Assembly (NCBI GenBank): GCA_003254905.1
Contig: QANU01105760.1
Coordinates: forward strand, 1-64,000
DNA: 64,000 nucleotides
Reading direction: 5' to 3'
Source: Nissolia schottii
Lineage: Eukaryota; Streptophyta; Magnoliopsida; Fabales; Fabaceae
Made by a program: the position numbers and the translations under genes
Part shown: in pieces, positions 1-10,320 of the stretch
How the letters are laid out: every line of letters starts with the position of its first letter
How positions within the stretch are numbered: position 1 is the stretch's first letter
Notes under the pieces: generated by a model
The model's database searches: none
What the model saw: the letters and a program-made list of their open reading frames with translations, nothing else
What the model was told of the DNA's origin: nothing

Positions 1-331
1 AAATAATGAATAAAATATTATTACATTTACCGTTGCTTATAGCCGACGGTAAAGTGCGTCGACATTTTCCGACGGTAATTGTGGAATAAAATATTATTAT
101 TATTACCGTCTATTATTTCCGACGATAACATAACCCAGCGATGACCCGATTACCGTCTGTTTTGTCCGACGAAAATTACCCTAAACCCTAAACCCTAAAT
201 TGATTTCCATCGACCACTTTATCGTCGGCCCGTGTCCGACGGTAAGTCCGTCGGAAAATTTCCCGAACCGACGGTAATCCCTAATTTTACCGACGGAAAA
301 TCCGCCGGTAATATCCAATTTTCTTGTAGTG
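1..331. mobile_element. Right terminal part of a CACTA (En/Spm-type) transposon
   Basis: The window opens inside this element. It holds many copies of CCGACGGTAA and its reverse complement, the subterminal motif array typical of CACTA elements, and ends at 331 with TTTTCTTGTAGTG, the inverse of the conserved CACTACAAGAAAA terminus. The next three bases (CAA, 332-334) would be the 3-bp target duplication, but the left end lies outside the window so this cannot be tested. The same motif family fills the ends of the element at 16512-25766. No coding sequence is seen in this part. Confidence 0.85.
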
Positions 332-336
332 CAAGC

Positions 337-445
337 CGCTCAGCGAAAACTAAGGTTCGCTCAGCGGTTTGGACCTTGGCGCTCAGCGATAAAGGTTGCA
401 TCGCTCAGCGATACCAACCTTATCGCTCAGCGACTGAACTTTCTC
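337..445. repeat. Short tandem repeat, 22-bp period, core CGCTCAGCG
   Basis: The core CGCTCAGCG starts at 337, 358, 380, 402 and 424, a spacing of 21, 22, 22 and 22 bp, with similar bases between the cores. Two further, less regular copies occur near 510 and 531. It starts only six bases after the end of the CACTA element, so the transposon landed in or beside this repeat. Its function is unknown; such blocks occur inside plant LTRs. Confidence 0.8.
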
Positions 446-1578
446 GAGCCTTCTTCCACCGCCTTAATTTAAAAATATCTTTTCACCTTTCCACGTTAGC
501 CATGTCTCGCTCAGCGGTGCCTGAGGCGTCGCTCAGTGACCCCTATTCGAGACATGCAAACCGAATTGCCATTTTCTTCCATTTTATTCCCTTCTCTTCC
601 ATGGCACCCTACATGAGTCTCACACATGATTCAAGCATAATAATCACACCTAATCAAGGTCACAAGACCTTCCAGAACTGTCTTCCTAAACCTAGCATCA
701 ATTCTAACATATTTCATCACATATTCCATGAATCACATACATAAGCAAATAAGCACATAACATATACAAGCACTCATCCACCATCAAAGAGGTGAGGAAC
801 TAGGGTTACCCACTTCCTAAATAGCTTCTTGATGCAAGGAAAGGAAGGAAACCAAGCCTTGTTTGCTTGCTTGAATCTTCTTGACCTAAAATGAAACCTT
901 AGCATAATTAGGAAAACCCTAAACTATGAAAACTTGGATTTGCTCCAAGAGATGGAAAACTCACCACCCACACTTGCTTGCCTTCTTTATGTGCTTAGGA
1001 GTGAGTTTTAATGATGAAACAAAGGATGATAATTGAATTTGGTGAAGTTTTGGGAGCTTTAGGTCTTAGAGAATTTTGGGAGATGAAAAAGATAGAGTTT
1101 GGAGTATTTTGGGTGTGTGTGTTTCGGGTTTGCATGGGGGAAGGGCTGGCCGTGGCTTTTTCTTGGCCCCATGGTCATGAGTATTTCCTATTTTGCCCTT
1201 AGTGATTTTTAGGTTATGTTAGTTCATTAATTGTTTATGTCCGGACGTCCTAAAAATATTCTGGGCATACCGTCGTGACCTATTAATTATCCTGGTTAAT
1301 ATTAAAATCTTAGATGACATATTCTTACATTTATTTTCATGTTCATCTATTTTACAGACTCCTATGAGTCGTAAAGAAATTACAGTAAAACCCTAATTTT
1401 GATCCGAACGTCACCGGACGTCACAAGATCGTCAAAGAGTTATTTTTAACTAATATTACAGAAATAAAATTAATATTTAAATTTTAGTTCATTTTATCTT
1501 GCCTTTTCCTTATTATTATATTTTTAATTTTGCCTGAAATAGCATTTTAAATTGGAGGAAAAAGTCGGGTTGTTACAA
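446..1578. repeat. Repeat-derived tract, probably part of an LTR
   Basis: No convincing coding sequence. The tract contains a stretch (about 1235-1265) with ACGTCCTAAAAATATTCTG that is similar to one near 9990-10015, and it ends in GTCGGGTTGTTACA, the style of a Gypsy LTR end. The start of a matching LTR was not found and may have been disrupted by the CACTA insertion at 331. The LTR assignment is an inference. Confidence 0.35.
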
Positions 1579-2125
1579 TATGCCGACCCTAATTTAGTTA
1601 TTAGGCCATTAGTGAGGTGGCCCAAATATAGAGATTAAGGATTATGACCTAGAGTTGAGGGCAATTTAGTAATTTTATAATTAATAATTAGGTTAAGAGA
1701 GGGCTATTTAAGGTTGGACGTAATGCATTATGGATGAGGAATTTGATAGATTAGACAAGGACTAAGAGAGTCGGTAACCTCTTAAGAACAACCAAATCAT
1801 TGTTCTCTACTTTTTACTTCTACATCAATAACATATTAGTCTTTATTTGGTGTTTCTATTGATTACTATCTGGTGCCATTATAGAATATAACATTTACAA
1901 TTTGCACTTTGCCAAGAGGTGAGTTCTCTTTGAGCTCTCTGCATATAAGAGTTGGTGTGACCAAAACCGCAGTGCTGCAAATAAATTGTAGAAAGTGTTA
2001 AAGAAATAAAACCATAGTGGAAAATCACATTGGATTTATAAGGAAAACATAAATTTTGTACACCAACTTATAGCAAGATATATAATTGATACAAATCAAT
2101 GCAATTCCCTTGCATGCTCTCCAAA
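1579..2125. other. Noncoding tract between repeats and kinase fragment
   Basis: No ORF of note. A TATA-like CTATTTAAGG lies near 1707 and a TGGTGCC string near 1871, which could be LTR promoter and primer-binding remnants, but no paired LTR was found. Confidence 0.4.
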
Positions 2126-3121
2126 CTACACTATCAAAGAAGGGTCTAGTTGCACATTTGAAGAATTAGATGAAGTAGTCAAAGGTGCCTCTATTGCCAT
2201 AGTATCATCTTGACTAAAATACAAACTCATTGCCTCCAAATTCTTTACATCAAATAACTCACTCGGCTCTGAAGTTATTTCCGGAACAACAATTTTGCCT
2301 TCTAGCATGCTTACCACTGAAGATATGGTAGGTCTACGTGTTGGAGACATATTAGTGCATAAGAGAGCCACATTGATCATCACCGTTACCTCCTCTTCGT
2401 TGACGTTTGAACCTAATCTTCTATCCACTAGCTCCATTAGATTGCCTCTCATATTCAACAAACGTGCCTAGTATACAAAATGATAAAATAAGACAGGTTT
2501 ATTTCAAAAGTCAATTCAAAGTTAAAATAGTAACCAATGGAAGCCCTATGTTACAACCGAGAAAGCATTACCTTCCTTTTAAAATATCTGTCCATTTAGC
2601 TATTTTGATATATTTTTTACTCAACATATTTGGATATAATTGTATCAACAAAGTCTTGTATTGAGAAACAGAGTCTTGTATTTTGATATATCAAAGCCAA
2701 AGATGTACTACAAAAATTAAATGAACACTTATTTTGAAAGGGAGTAAGTATCAGTTAAAATGTTCTCCAAATTTAAATCTTGTTAGAGTTCCTTTATTTT
2801 TAAAGTTGAGGTAGACCTACTAAATTTTCAATATTGGAGTTGGTAACATTCTCAGTAAATGGACATATTTACATAGCCAAAAGTTGAAAGAGTACATAGA
2901 ACTATAAAAGTTATCAATTTCCCTCTCTTAACATTCTCAAACAATTGGCATGAACATGAACACGTACCCAATCAAGAAGATAGAAAATTCCTTCTTCATT
3001 TTCTAGTCGAGTGGCATTGCTCTTACCACTTACGATTTCCAAAGCAACAACTCCAAAGCTATATACATCTGCTTTGTAAGTCAAATAACCATGCACAGCA
3101 TATTCTGGAGCCATATAACCG
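2126..3121 (-). pseudogene. 3' fragment of an LRR receptor-like kinase gene (copy B)
   Basis: Two exons on the minus strand encode the C-terminal lobe of a kinase of the LRR-VIII type (Arabidopsis At1g53430/At1g07650 group). The first, 3121-2968, gives [20 protein letters not shown] and ...ALEIVSG...LLDW (subdomains VIII-IX), with a TTATACAG acceptor and a GTACGT donor. The last, 2467-2126, follows a TACTAG acceptor and gives ARLLNMRGNLMELVDRRLGS, then ALLCTN...RRPTISSVVSMLEGK and a stop codon. Both read cleanly and join in phase. The upstream kinase exons are not adjacent: the next kinase sequence is 5 kb away in copy A, which has its own decayed version of the 2968-3121 exon. Copy B is therefore best read as a tandem-duplicate remnant. 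It could still serve as distant 3' exons of copy A, but copy A has an in-frame stop. Confidence 0.75.
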
Positions 3122-3308
3122 CTGTATAATAAAAATAAAAATGTCTTCAGATGCACCAACACTAAAAACTAGCAAAATACTAAGTTCTATTTTTTTCAAC
3201 AAAAATAAGCAAACTTTATCGCAATATTGACCGCTCTATTTGTTAGAAAATTGATAAATACCAAATTTTCAGTAAAAACCATTCGGAGGAAAATTCATAT
3301 TTTTCCAC

Positions 3309-3630
3309 TATTTGTACACCTGAAAAATAACCACTCAACAGTCACCCAAAATATAGATAAACATTATAAAACAAAAAAATAAACATTACACAACATAGAA
3401 ACAAACATTATCACCGGACATCTTCTACGTGTCTCGTGCATATGTGAGTTTACTATTGCTATAACACAAAGAAACAAACATTGTCACCAAATATTTTTGT
3501 GTGCCCATGCACAAGCGTGTTTAATATTGGTTTTTTTTTCTGTATTTGGTAATGTTTATTTCTCTGTTTTACAACGTTTATTTATCTGTTTGGGTAGCTA
3601 TTATGTGACTATTTTTGAGGTGTACAAATA
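3309..3630. mobile_element. MITE with TIR TATTTGTACACCT
   Basis: The ends are inverted repeats: TATTTGTACACCTGAAAAAT at the left and its near complement (ATTTTTGAGGTGTACAAATA) at the right. The homologous intron tract of the related kinase copy (about 8450-8660) lacks these 320 bp, which gives an approximate empty site. The flanks share ATATTTTT but a clean target duplication could not be drawn, so the superfamily is not assigned. Confidence 0.65.
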
Positions 3631-3749
3631 ATATTTTTATAGTTTTAATCTTAAGATTCTTTTATCTATGATAGTAAGTTAATTAAATCGAAGACATGCC
3701 AGTATATACTCCAATCCATATAGTTTAGTTTTTTCTCATAGATTCTTGG

Positions 3750-3857
3750 TTGGTCCCAAGATCAATACATCACTTTTGGGAGCGCACACAATAAAAATGG
3801 TAAAACTCACAATTATTATGTGAGTCTTCAAAAGTGATGTGTTAGTCTTATGACTAA
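3750..3857. mobile_element. Small hairpin element (about 108 bp)
   Basis: The arms around AATACATCACTTTTGGGAGC and its near complement (ending near 3857) form a roughly 45-bp imperfect inverted repeat with a short loop. This is the form of a small MITE. Its right side lies 11 bp from the single N at 3869, so the right flank may not be genuine. Confidence 0.5.
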
Positions 3858-3869
3858 TTAAGGATTTCN

Positions 3870-4078
3870 CATGTGAACGTCTTCACAAACAGCATCGAGA
3901 TGGATGAGAGGGAGCTGACCGCGGCGTAGATGACGATCTTCAGCGGGGTCCATCGCCCGACCAAGCCTCGGAAGGAGGGGCTCAGCGCATAACTGATGAA
4001 CCCGACTATGCTCGAAACAAAGCCAGTGAATCTCCACAGCAGAGGGTGGCTTAGGAGCTTCGGAGCCGTGATTGGCAT
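3870..4078 (-). pseudogene. Truncated copy of the membrane-protein gene at 5675-6313
   Basis: It encodes the first 69 or so residues, from MPITAPKLLSHPLLWRF to LFVKTFT, identical to the full gene, and then runs into the N at 3869. It exists only as part of the duplicated block, so it may not be present in the real genome. Confidence 0.8.
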
Positions 4079-4945
4079 TAGTTATTGGGATTTTGGAGGG
4101 CGTTGACTAATTTTGACTGGATTTACAGCGAGAAAGAGGATGCCGTTTCTGACAAGAATGTTTGTTGGAAAGAGATATATTGAGCGTAGATCGAGAAGCA
4201 TATCTGGTGTTTGTGTGAACAAACTGAAAAGCCCAAACACGGAGAGAGATCGAGGGCTCACTCATTATTATTTCGGATTAAAAAATAAATAAAAGGGGAA
4301 AAGGGTGACGCACCTTCTCCACCCAACTACTCCACTAAACTTAATTTTTTTATTATAAAAATAGAAAAGTATGGTTGTTTCAATATTCAATAAAATGGTA
4401 AATCAAACGAACTAAGATCTAGAATATATCTCCACCAGAATACAACACAAATGTAGAGAATCTTTCACAAATCTAGCTTGAGAACATCCCCAAGGTCGCG
4501 AACCTGTCGTCGCTGCTGTTGCTGTGGTGGTTTTTTTACCTTAAATTTGATTCAACTTCACTTGTGTGTAACCTTTACACTAAAAATAAAAATATTTAAA
4601 AATTTCTTAGCGCAAAAAGGGTTCTTGTTTCAGTACTCATATTCAACGGTCATAATTTACTTTTAGGTTTAAATAATAAGTATTTAGAGTTAATGAGATG
4701 CGTAGCTGATTCTTAGCCATAAATAATCATAGGGTACCAATACCCTTAAATTTGATGGGGATACCAGAGTAATCCAAAAAAGAAAAAATATTTTATTTTG
4801 TCGTATTTGATGGTGGGATGTTTCGCTGAACCTAGTAATTAGTATTATTACTGTTGATGATAATCCTCTCTGCAAGTAACTCTGAGTTTTCAATTTGATC
4901 TGTTTGATGTAAAGTATATGAAACCAGTCAGCAAAAATCAATCTT
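4079..4945. other. Noncoding part of duplicate copy 1
   Basis: Upstream region of the truncated membrane-protein copy, AT-rich, identical to 6314-7180. Short ORFs here (such as 4478-4666) show no recognisable domain and are judged to be chance. Confidence 0.5.
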
Positions 4946-5032
4946 TTACATGAAGTTATACACAGCCGAACCAACCAAAATGCCTAGCAAAGCACCAGCT
5001 ATGACTTCAAACTCAGTATGGCCAATGAATTC
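4946..5032 (-). pseudogene. Stray terminal exon, DUF212-like (copy 1)
   Basis: Identical copy of the exon described at 7181-7267, carried by the N-bounded duplication. Confidence 0.4.
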
Positions 5033-5137
5033 CTACTTCTCTTCTCACACCCTACAAAATCACGTAAGCTAAAAAGATCATATTGATAAACAAAAACAAC
5101 CAAGAGATTTTGCAGATTAATGCCGACACATTAACTG

Positions 5138-5674
5138 NAAGAATTACTAGTCATGACGACACAAAAATAACACAAATAAAAGTGACTGCATCCAAGTAGG
5201 AATTTGTGGGTGATATAGACCCTTTTATAACAACTAATTAAAGACATCACTAAGGAGATTAAACACAAGCAATCACTTGTCTCTAGTGTTCTCTCCTCTT
5301 TTGCAGTCAGCTGGCGTCAGACCATAGAACAAAGTGCTTCCTCTGAGTTTGCCAACCTAACCTCACAGTTGGCCTAAAACCCTTCCCTTACACCATTTTA
5401 GGACATGCATATGAGAAGCTAAAGCTAAGAAGAGTGAAGCCTTGACAGTGACATGACTATGAGCATTTTGACCTCACCTTCATCTTGATCTTGGGCACCA
5501 CTTAATAGAAGGGAGGAAAAACACCCAAAACCATATACACTCCGCCCACAAATCCTCATACCTAAAAAGCCCAAGTTACCCATTCACAAGGAGGGGCTTG
5601 GATTCCCAAAAATCCGTCCCTCATAGTATCTCATTCATCAATCATTTTATGGATTTAAACTTGTCAATCATAAA
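5138..5674. other. Noncoding tract between contig join and membrane-protein gene
   Basis: Begins at an N. No ORF or repeat structure was recognised. It would hold the 3' untranslated region of the minus-strand gene ending at 5675. Confidence 0.5.
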
Positions 5675-6313
5675 TCATCGGGGGTGACGAGACGCACCTC
5701 TCAGGCTTGGAAGCAGCTGTTGCTCATCCTCGCTCCCGACGTCTGCGTCGCCGGCGAATTTCTCTATGAGGAAATCGGAGAAAGAGCGGACGTTGAGAAG
5801 CAGAAAGCATAACAAGGCAGCAAACGGGGCTAACTTGAGGCTCATCTTCATGACGGTGACCAAGAAACTGCTAAGAAGGAAGTTGAAGACACCGACCTCG
5901 AAGCTGAGTTGGAGCTGCCTGGACAAGCTCAGAGCCATCAGTGCGAACCCCGCGGTTGAGGTCAGGTCCATCACTCTCCCATACGCCTTATCCGCTTCCT
6001 TGACCCCTTGCTCCCCTCGGTCGTCGAAGAAGGAGTAGAGGGAGGTGAGCGCCATCACCAGAAAACCCACCAGCGCTCTCGACAGGAAGCTCGTCGCGAA
6101 TCGCCATGTGAACGTCTTCACAAACAGCATCGAGATGGATGAGAGGGAGCTGACCGCGGCGTAGATGACGATCTTCAGCGGGGTCCATCGCCCGACCAAG
6201 CCTCGGAAGGAGGGGCTCAGCGCATAACTGATGAACCCGACTATGCTCGAAACAAAGCCAGTGAATCTCCACAGCAGAGGGTGGCTTAGGAGCTTCGGAG
6301 CCGTGATTGGCAT
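5675..6313 (-). CDS. Small multi-span membrane protein, function unknown
   Basis: A single-exon ORF of 212 residues starting MPITAPKLLSHP. I do not recognise a named family. Hydrophobic segments at about residues 15-35, 45-68, 75-95, 118-135 and 140-175 suggest four to five membrane spans. The middle carries an acidic/basic loop (YSFFDDRGEQGVKEADKAYG) and the C-terminal 35 residues are hydrophilic and end in basic residues. Codons in the gene are GC-richer than the surrounding DNA, consistent with real coding sequence, and the frame has no interruptions. The start is chosen because the sequence upstream is noncoding and AT-rich. It lies inside repeat-rich DNA next to kinase pseudogenes, and its 5' half is duplicated at 3870-4078. 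It could be an intact gene or a recent retro-copy, since no introns are visible. Confidence 0.65.
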   Translation of the reverse strand: MPITAPKLLSHPLLWRFTGFVSSIVGFISYALSPSFRGLVGRWTPLKIVIYAAVSSLSSISMLFVKTFTWRFATSFLSRALVGFLVMALTSLYSFFDDRGEQGVKEADKAYGRVMDLTSTAGFALMALSLSRQLQLSFEVGVFNFLLSSFLVTVMKMSLKLAPFAALLCFLLLNVRSFSDFLIEKFAGDADVGSEDEQQLLPSLRGASRHPR

Positions 6314-7180
6314 TAGTTATTGGGATTTTGGAGGGCGTTGACTAATTTTGACTGGATTTACAGCGAGAAAGAGGATGCCGTTTCTGACAAGAATGTTTGT
6401 TGGAAAGAGATATATTGAGCGTAGATCGAGAAGCATATCTGGTGTTTGTGTGAACAAACTGAAAAGCCCAAACACGGAGAGAGATCGAGGGCTCACTCAT
6501 TATTATTTCGGATTAAAAAATAAATAAAAGGGGAAAAGGGTGACGCACCTTCTCCACCCAACTACTCCACTAAACTTAATTTTTTTATTATAAAAATAGA
6601 AAAGTATGGTTGTTTCAATATTCAATAAAATGGTAAATCAAACGAACTAAGATCTAGAATATATCTCCACCAGAATACAACACAAATGTAGAGAATCTTT
6701 CACAAATCTAGCTTGAGAACATCCCCAAGGTCGCGAACCTGTCGTCGCTGCTGTTGCTGTGGTGGTTTTTTTACCTTAAATTTGATTCAACTTCACTTGT
6801 GTGTAACCTTTACACTAAAAATAAAAATATTTAAAAATTTCTTAGCGCAAAAAGGGTTCTTGTTTCAGTACTCATATTCAACGGTCATAATTTACTTTTA
6901 GGTTTAAATAATAAGTATTTAGAGTTAATGAGATGCGTAGCTGATTCTTAGCCATAAATAATCATAGGGTACCAATACCCTTAAATTTGATGGGGATACC
7001 AGAGTAATCCAAAAAAGAAAAAATATTTTATTTTGTCGTATTTGATGGTGGGATGTTTCGCTGAACCTAGTAATTAGTATTATTACTGTTGATGATAATC
7101 CTCTCTGCAAGTAACTCTGAGTTTTCAATTTGATCTGTTTGATGTAAAGTATATGAAACCAGTCAGCAAAAATCAATCTT
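6314..7180. other. 5' flank of the membrane-protein gene
   Basis: AT-rich noncoding DNA upstream of the minus-strand gene; it would contain its promoter. No clear element was recognised. Confidence 0.45.
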
Positions 7181-7267
7181 TTACATGAAGTTATACACAG
7201 CCGAACCAACCAAAATGCCTAGCAAAGCACCAGCTATGACTTCAAACTCAGTATGGCCAATGAATTC
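7181..7267 (-). pseudogene. Stray terminal exon resembling DUF212 (haloperoxidase-related) proteins
   Basis: After a GAAGTAG acceptor on the minus strand the frame reads EFIGHTEFEVIAGALLGILV, then GSAVYNFM and a stop. This resembles the C-terminus of plant DUF212 proteins (acid phosphatase/vanadium haloperoxidase-related), which end in a GHT..EV.AGALLG pattern. No upstream exon was found: a SINE and a Copia remnant lie beyond it. It is either the last exon of a destroyed gene or of one whose other exons were lost in misassembly. Confidence 0.45.
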
Positions 7268-7376
7268 CTACTTCTCTTCTCACACCCTACAAAATCACGT
7301 AAGCTAAAAAGATCATATTGATAAACAAAAACAACCAAGAGATTTTGCAGATTAATGCCGACACATTAACTGAGAG

Positions 7377-7533
7377 TGAGCCTCGACGCAACAGTTATAA
7401 GGTTGCTGCTTTGTGCCCGCAGGTCAATCATTCAAATCTAGAAAACAGCCTCTCCATTGTTTGTGGGGATAAGGTTACATCTACCTTCCCCTCATATCCC
7501 ACTAGATAAGAGCCTCGTGCAAGCTGCCCTTCA
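7377..7533 (+). mobile_element. tRNA-derived SINE (Au-like)
   Basis: The element starts GTGAGCCTCGACGCAACAG and contains a pol III A-box-like region (about 7388-7402), a diverged B-box (GGTCAATCATTCAAATC, 7422-7438; consensus GGTTCGANTCC), the internal AACAGCCTCT, and the 3' string GAGCCTCGTGCAAGCTGCCC. This layout matches the Au-type SINEs of legumes and other plants. The poly-T tail is not obvious, so the copy is old. Confidence 0.75.
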
Positions 7534-7804
7534 ATGCTAACGCGTTAAGAGGTTTACTAGTTAGTTTTTGAATAGCAATTATCTTATAGAAACGTTCTCC
7601 CTGCTAGTTCTAATCAACTAACTATAGCCAAGTCAAACAAAAATTTCAAGAATATAGATGAATAGGGCCCTCACAAGATTCTCATCACCTTTGAGAAAAT
7701 TGAAGCCTACGGACTACGACAGAGATGTATTGATGAATCAATTCAACCAAATCAGAATCAGAATCAGAATCAGAGGCAGACCACTCTCTTTTACATGCTG
7801 ACCT

Positions 7805-8250
7805 TATGTTGATGACATTATAGTGGCAAGCAAGTCTGCTGCTGTGATTGCCAAGGTTCAGGACACCCTGCAATCGTTGCTCAAACTCAAAGTGATTGGG
7901 AGCCTTAAATAATTCTTAGGACTTGAGATTGAACAATCTAAGAATGGTATTCTTTCTTTCTCAAAGAAATTATGTCCTCTCATTGCTTGAGGATACGGGT
8001 TTTGCTTATAGCAAACCGACTCATTTTCCTATGGAAGACTCATTGGAAGGCTCATTTGGATGCTCTACATCATTTATTGAGGTTCTTGAAATCCTCTCAT
8101 GTCCAAGGCATCCTCTTCTCTGCCTCCCCTTCATTTTTCCCTTAAAGAATATGCAAATGTAGATTGGGGGAGGCTGCCAAGATACCCGTAGGAGCACCAC
8201 TAGATTCTGCAGTTGATCTCTTATCACACGGGCATTCTCTAACATTTTCA
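7805..8250 (+). pseudogene. Ty1/Copia reverse transcriptase-RNase H remnant
   Basis: Reading across frames gives YVDDIIVASKSAAVIAKVQD and ...LGLEIEQSKNGIL (the YVDD polymerase motif and the following palm region), then LLEDTGFAYSKPTHFPMED, AHLDALHHLLRFLKSS and YANVDWGGCQDTRRSTT (start of Copia RNase H). The remnant has at least two stops (SLK*FLG and PLIA*) and several frameshifts, and parts between the motifs are missing. No LTRs flank it. It abuts the decayed kinase exon at 8289. Confidence 0.85.
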
Positions 8251-8789
8251 AAGACAATTGCTATGCACATGCATGAGAATATACGTACCCAATCAAGCAG
8301 ATAAAATGCTTCTTTTTGTCGTTGTGTGGTGTTGGTCATACCACTTACGATTTCCAAAGCAACAATTCCAATTCCAAAACTGTTTTGTCTGTCAAATGAC
8401 CATGCATAGCATATTCTAGAGCCATATGTTTATTAGATGTACCATAAAAATAAAAATGTTTATTAGATGTATCAACTTTAGAAATCTGCAAAATGTTGAG
8501 TTTTTCCCTTCTTTATTATTTTTTTTCAACAACAAAATAAGCAAACCTTATCACACAGTTGACCAGTCTATTTTTTAGACTATTGACAAATACTACAATT
8601 TTCAGTAAAACAATTTTAGAGCAAAAAATTCATTTTTTTTTAATCTTAAGATTTTTTATCTATAATAATAAGTTATTTAAAATGCAGACATGTTAGTCTA
8701 TACTCCTTATAATTTTGTTTCTTCACACGTAGTCCAAAAGACTCATACTACAGATTATTTACATGAAAAGTTTGCACATATATACACAC

Positions 8790-8799
<10 letters not shown>

Positions 8800-8834
<35 letters not shown>
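8800..8834. repeat. (TA)n microsatellite
   Basis: About 17 TA units directly downstream of the DFG exon of kinase copy A, where a splice donor would be expected. Confidence 0.95.
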
Positions 8835-8838
<4 letters not shown>

Positions 8839-9899
8839 CATTATGTCTCTGCTATCCGGGTGCTAATATGGGTGTTCTCCTCTTCATCGAGCTTGGCCAA
8901 ACCAAAATCAGATATGTCTGGGTTAAGATCTTTATCAAGCAACACGTTGGTGGCTTTGATGTCCCTATGAACGACCTTCAATAGTGATTCTTGGAGAAGA
9001 TATGCTAAACCTCTAGCAATACCAATGCAAATCTTGTGCCTTGTTGGCCAATCCAATTTTATTTTGAATTCTCTTGGGCCTTTAAATAATGTGAATATGA
9101 TAGACAAATCAGACATGATACCATATGAAATATAACTAATGATCTCTTATTTAAAATTTAAAATTTGTTACAAGTTATTTTAGCTTTGAATTATTGTTAT
9201 TGTATTATAGCTTTAAATTAGATTATCTACTTTATTTTTATTTGCAGTTTACATATATCTTGATTATTTTTTATTATGGTTATCTTTATATCTAGTGTAA
9301 CAACTTCATCTATTTAATAACCATTGATGGACAACTCATTAACTATTCATGCAAACTTCTACATAAGTAAGAAGATATGGAACAAAAAACAAAAGTGACA
9401 ACCAGAGCAAAACAAACAGACAAGGAACTACCGAATAAAGCACTAGCAAGGCTATTGTTTTTCCAATTATTCATATACCAATGATAGTTTGTCTCCCTCA
9501 ACACATGAATCATAAAGTTTAACTAGACAATGGTGTTGCAAAGCAGAGATCAATCCTATCTCATTTAAAAACTCACGACTCCCTTGTCTTGATTTAGAAG
9601 AAAGTTGCTTGACTGCTATTACTGTACCCTTCTAATAGACATCCCTGTATTTTTTAGAAATGCTTTTATATTTAATGATAATAAATTAATAATATTCAAT
9701 ATAATATGATCTATTATATATGCAAAATATATACCTTGTACACCGGACCAAATCCTCCTTCTCCAATCTTATTGGTGATAACAAAGTCATTTGTTGCTGC
9801 TTTGATTTGTCGTAAGGAAAATATACTCGTTTGCAGACTAAAACCACTTCCTTCTGTTAATTAAAAGGAAAAAAAGATTAGAGACCAATTATCCTTAGC

Positions 9900-10320
9900 A
9901 ATATTAAAACCACGGTCTTCCTTGGCCGTGGGGCCCACTTTCCAATTTCGTTTGATCGTGTTTTGTCATACGTTGTCCGGGTGCTTCGTATACGGCCGTC
10001 CGAAAAATATTCTGATTGTATTTTCACGATCTCATAATTTTTCTAGTGAGGGTTTGGGGGTTAATCCAAGTTATTTGTAACCTTTTCCTTTGTAAAGGTA
10101 CGGTTTCCAGAGACTTTAGACGTTCTACTAGACCCTGATGGCTAAAAGGAGTTGATATAGTATCTGCAGAATTGTCTGAAACTGAGCAGAATTTCGTTTT
10201 CACAGACATTTTAGATTTACCATCCAACTCTGAGGGTCAAGAGGCATCATTCTAGTGTCAGCAGAATTTTGCGAAACTGAACAGAATAATTTCTACAGAC
10301 ACTTTTGTCCTAAGGATTGA
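9900..10320. repeat. LTR-like fragment with an internal duplication
   Basis: Contains a GTCCGAAAAATATTCTG stretch similar to one in the tract at 446-1578. Two related segments, about 10150-10215 and 10245-10305, both carry a GCAGAAT...GAAACTGA.CAGAA pattern. No coding sequence. It lies in the gap between LRR and kinase exons of copy A. Confidence 0.4.

Larger units (their letters stand above)
3870..5137. repeat. Identical duplicate, copy 1 (of 6105-7372), bounded by Ns
   Basis: Every position examined matches the segment 2,235 bp downstream, including two whole ORFs. The match begins one base after the N at 3869 and stops one base before the N at 5138. The content is the first half of the membrane-protein gene, its upstream region and a stray exon. 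Perfect identity plus N-bounded edges point to an assembly artefact rather than a recent duplication. Confidence 0.85.
6105..7372. repeat. Identical duplicate, copy 2 (of 3870-5137)
   Basis: This copy is continuous with the full-length membrane-protein gene on its left side and with a SINE on its right, so it looks like the genuine locus. The SINE begins within about five bases of the point where identity with copy 1 ends. Confidence 0.85.

Noticed and set aside
232-744. 170-residue ORF across the CACTA end
   Set aside because: Spans the transposon terminus and the 22-bp repeat; no domain.
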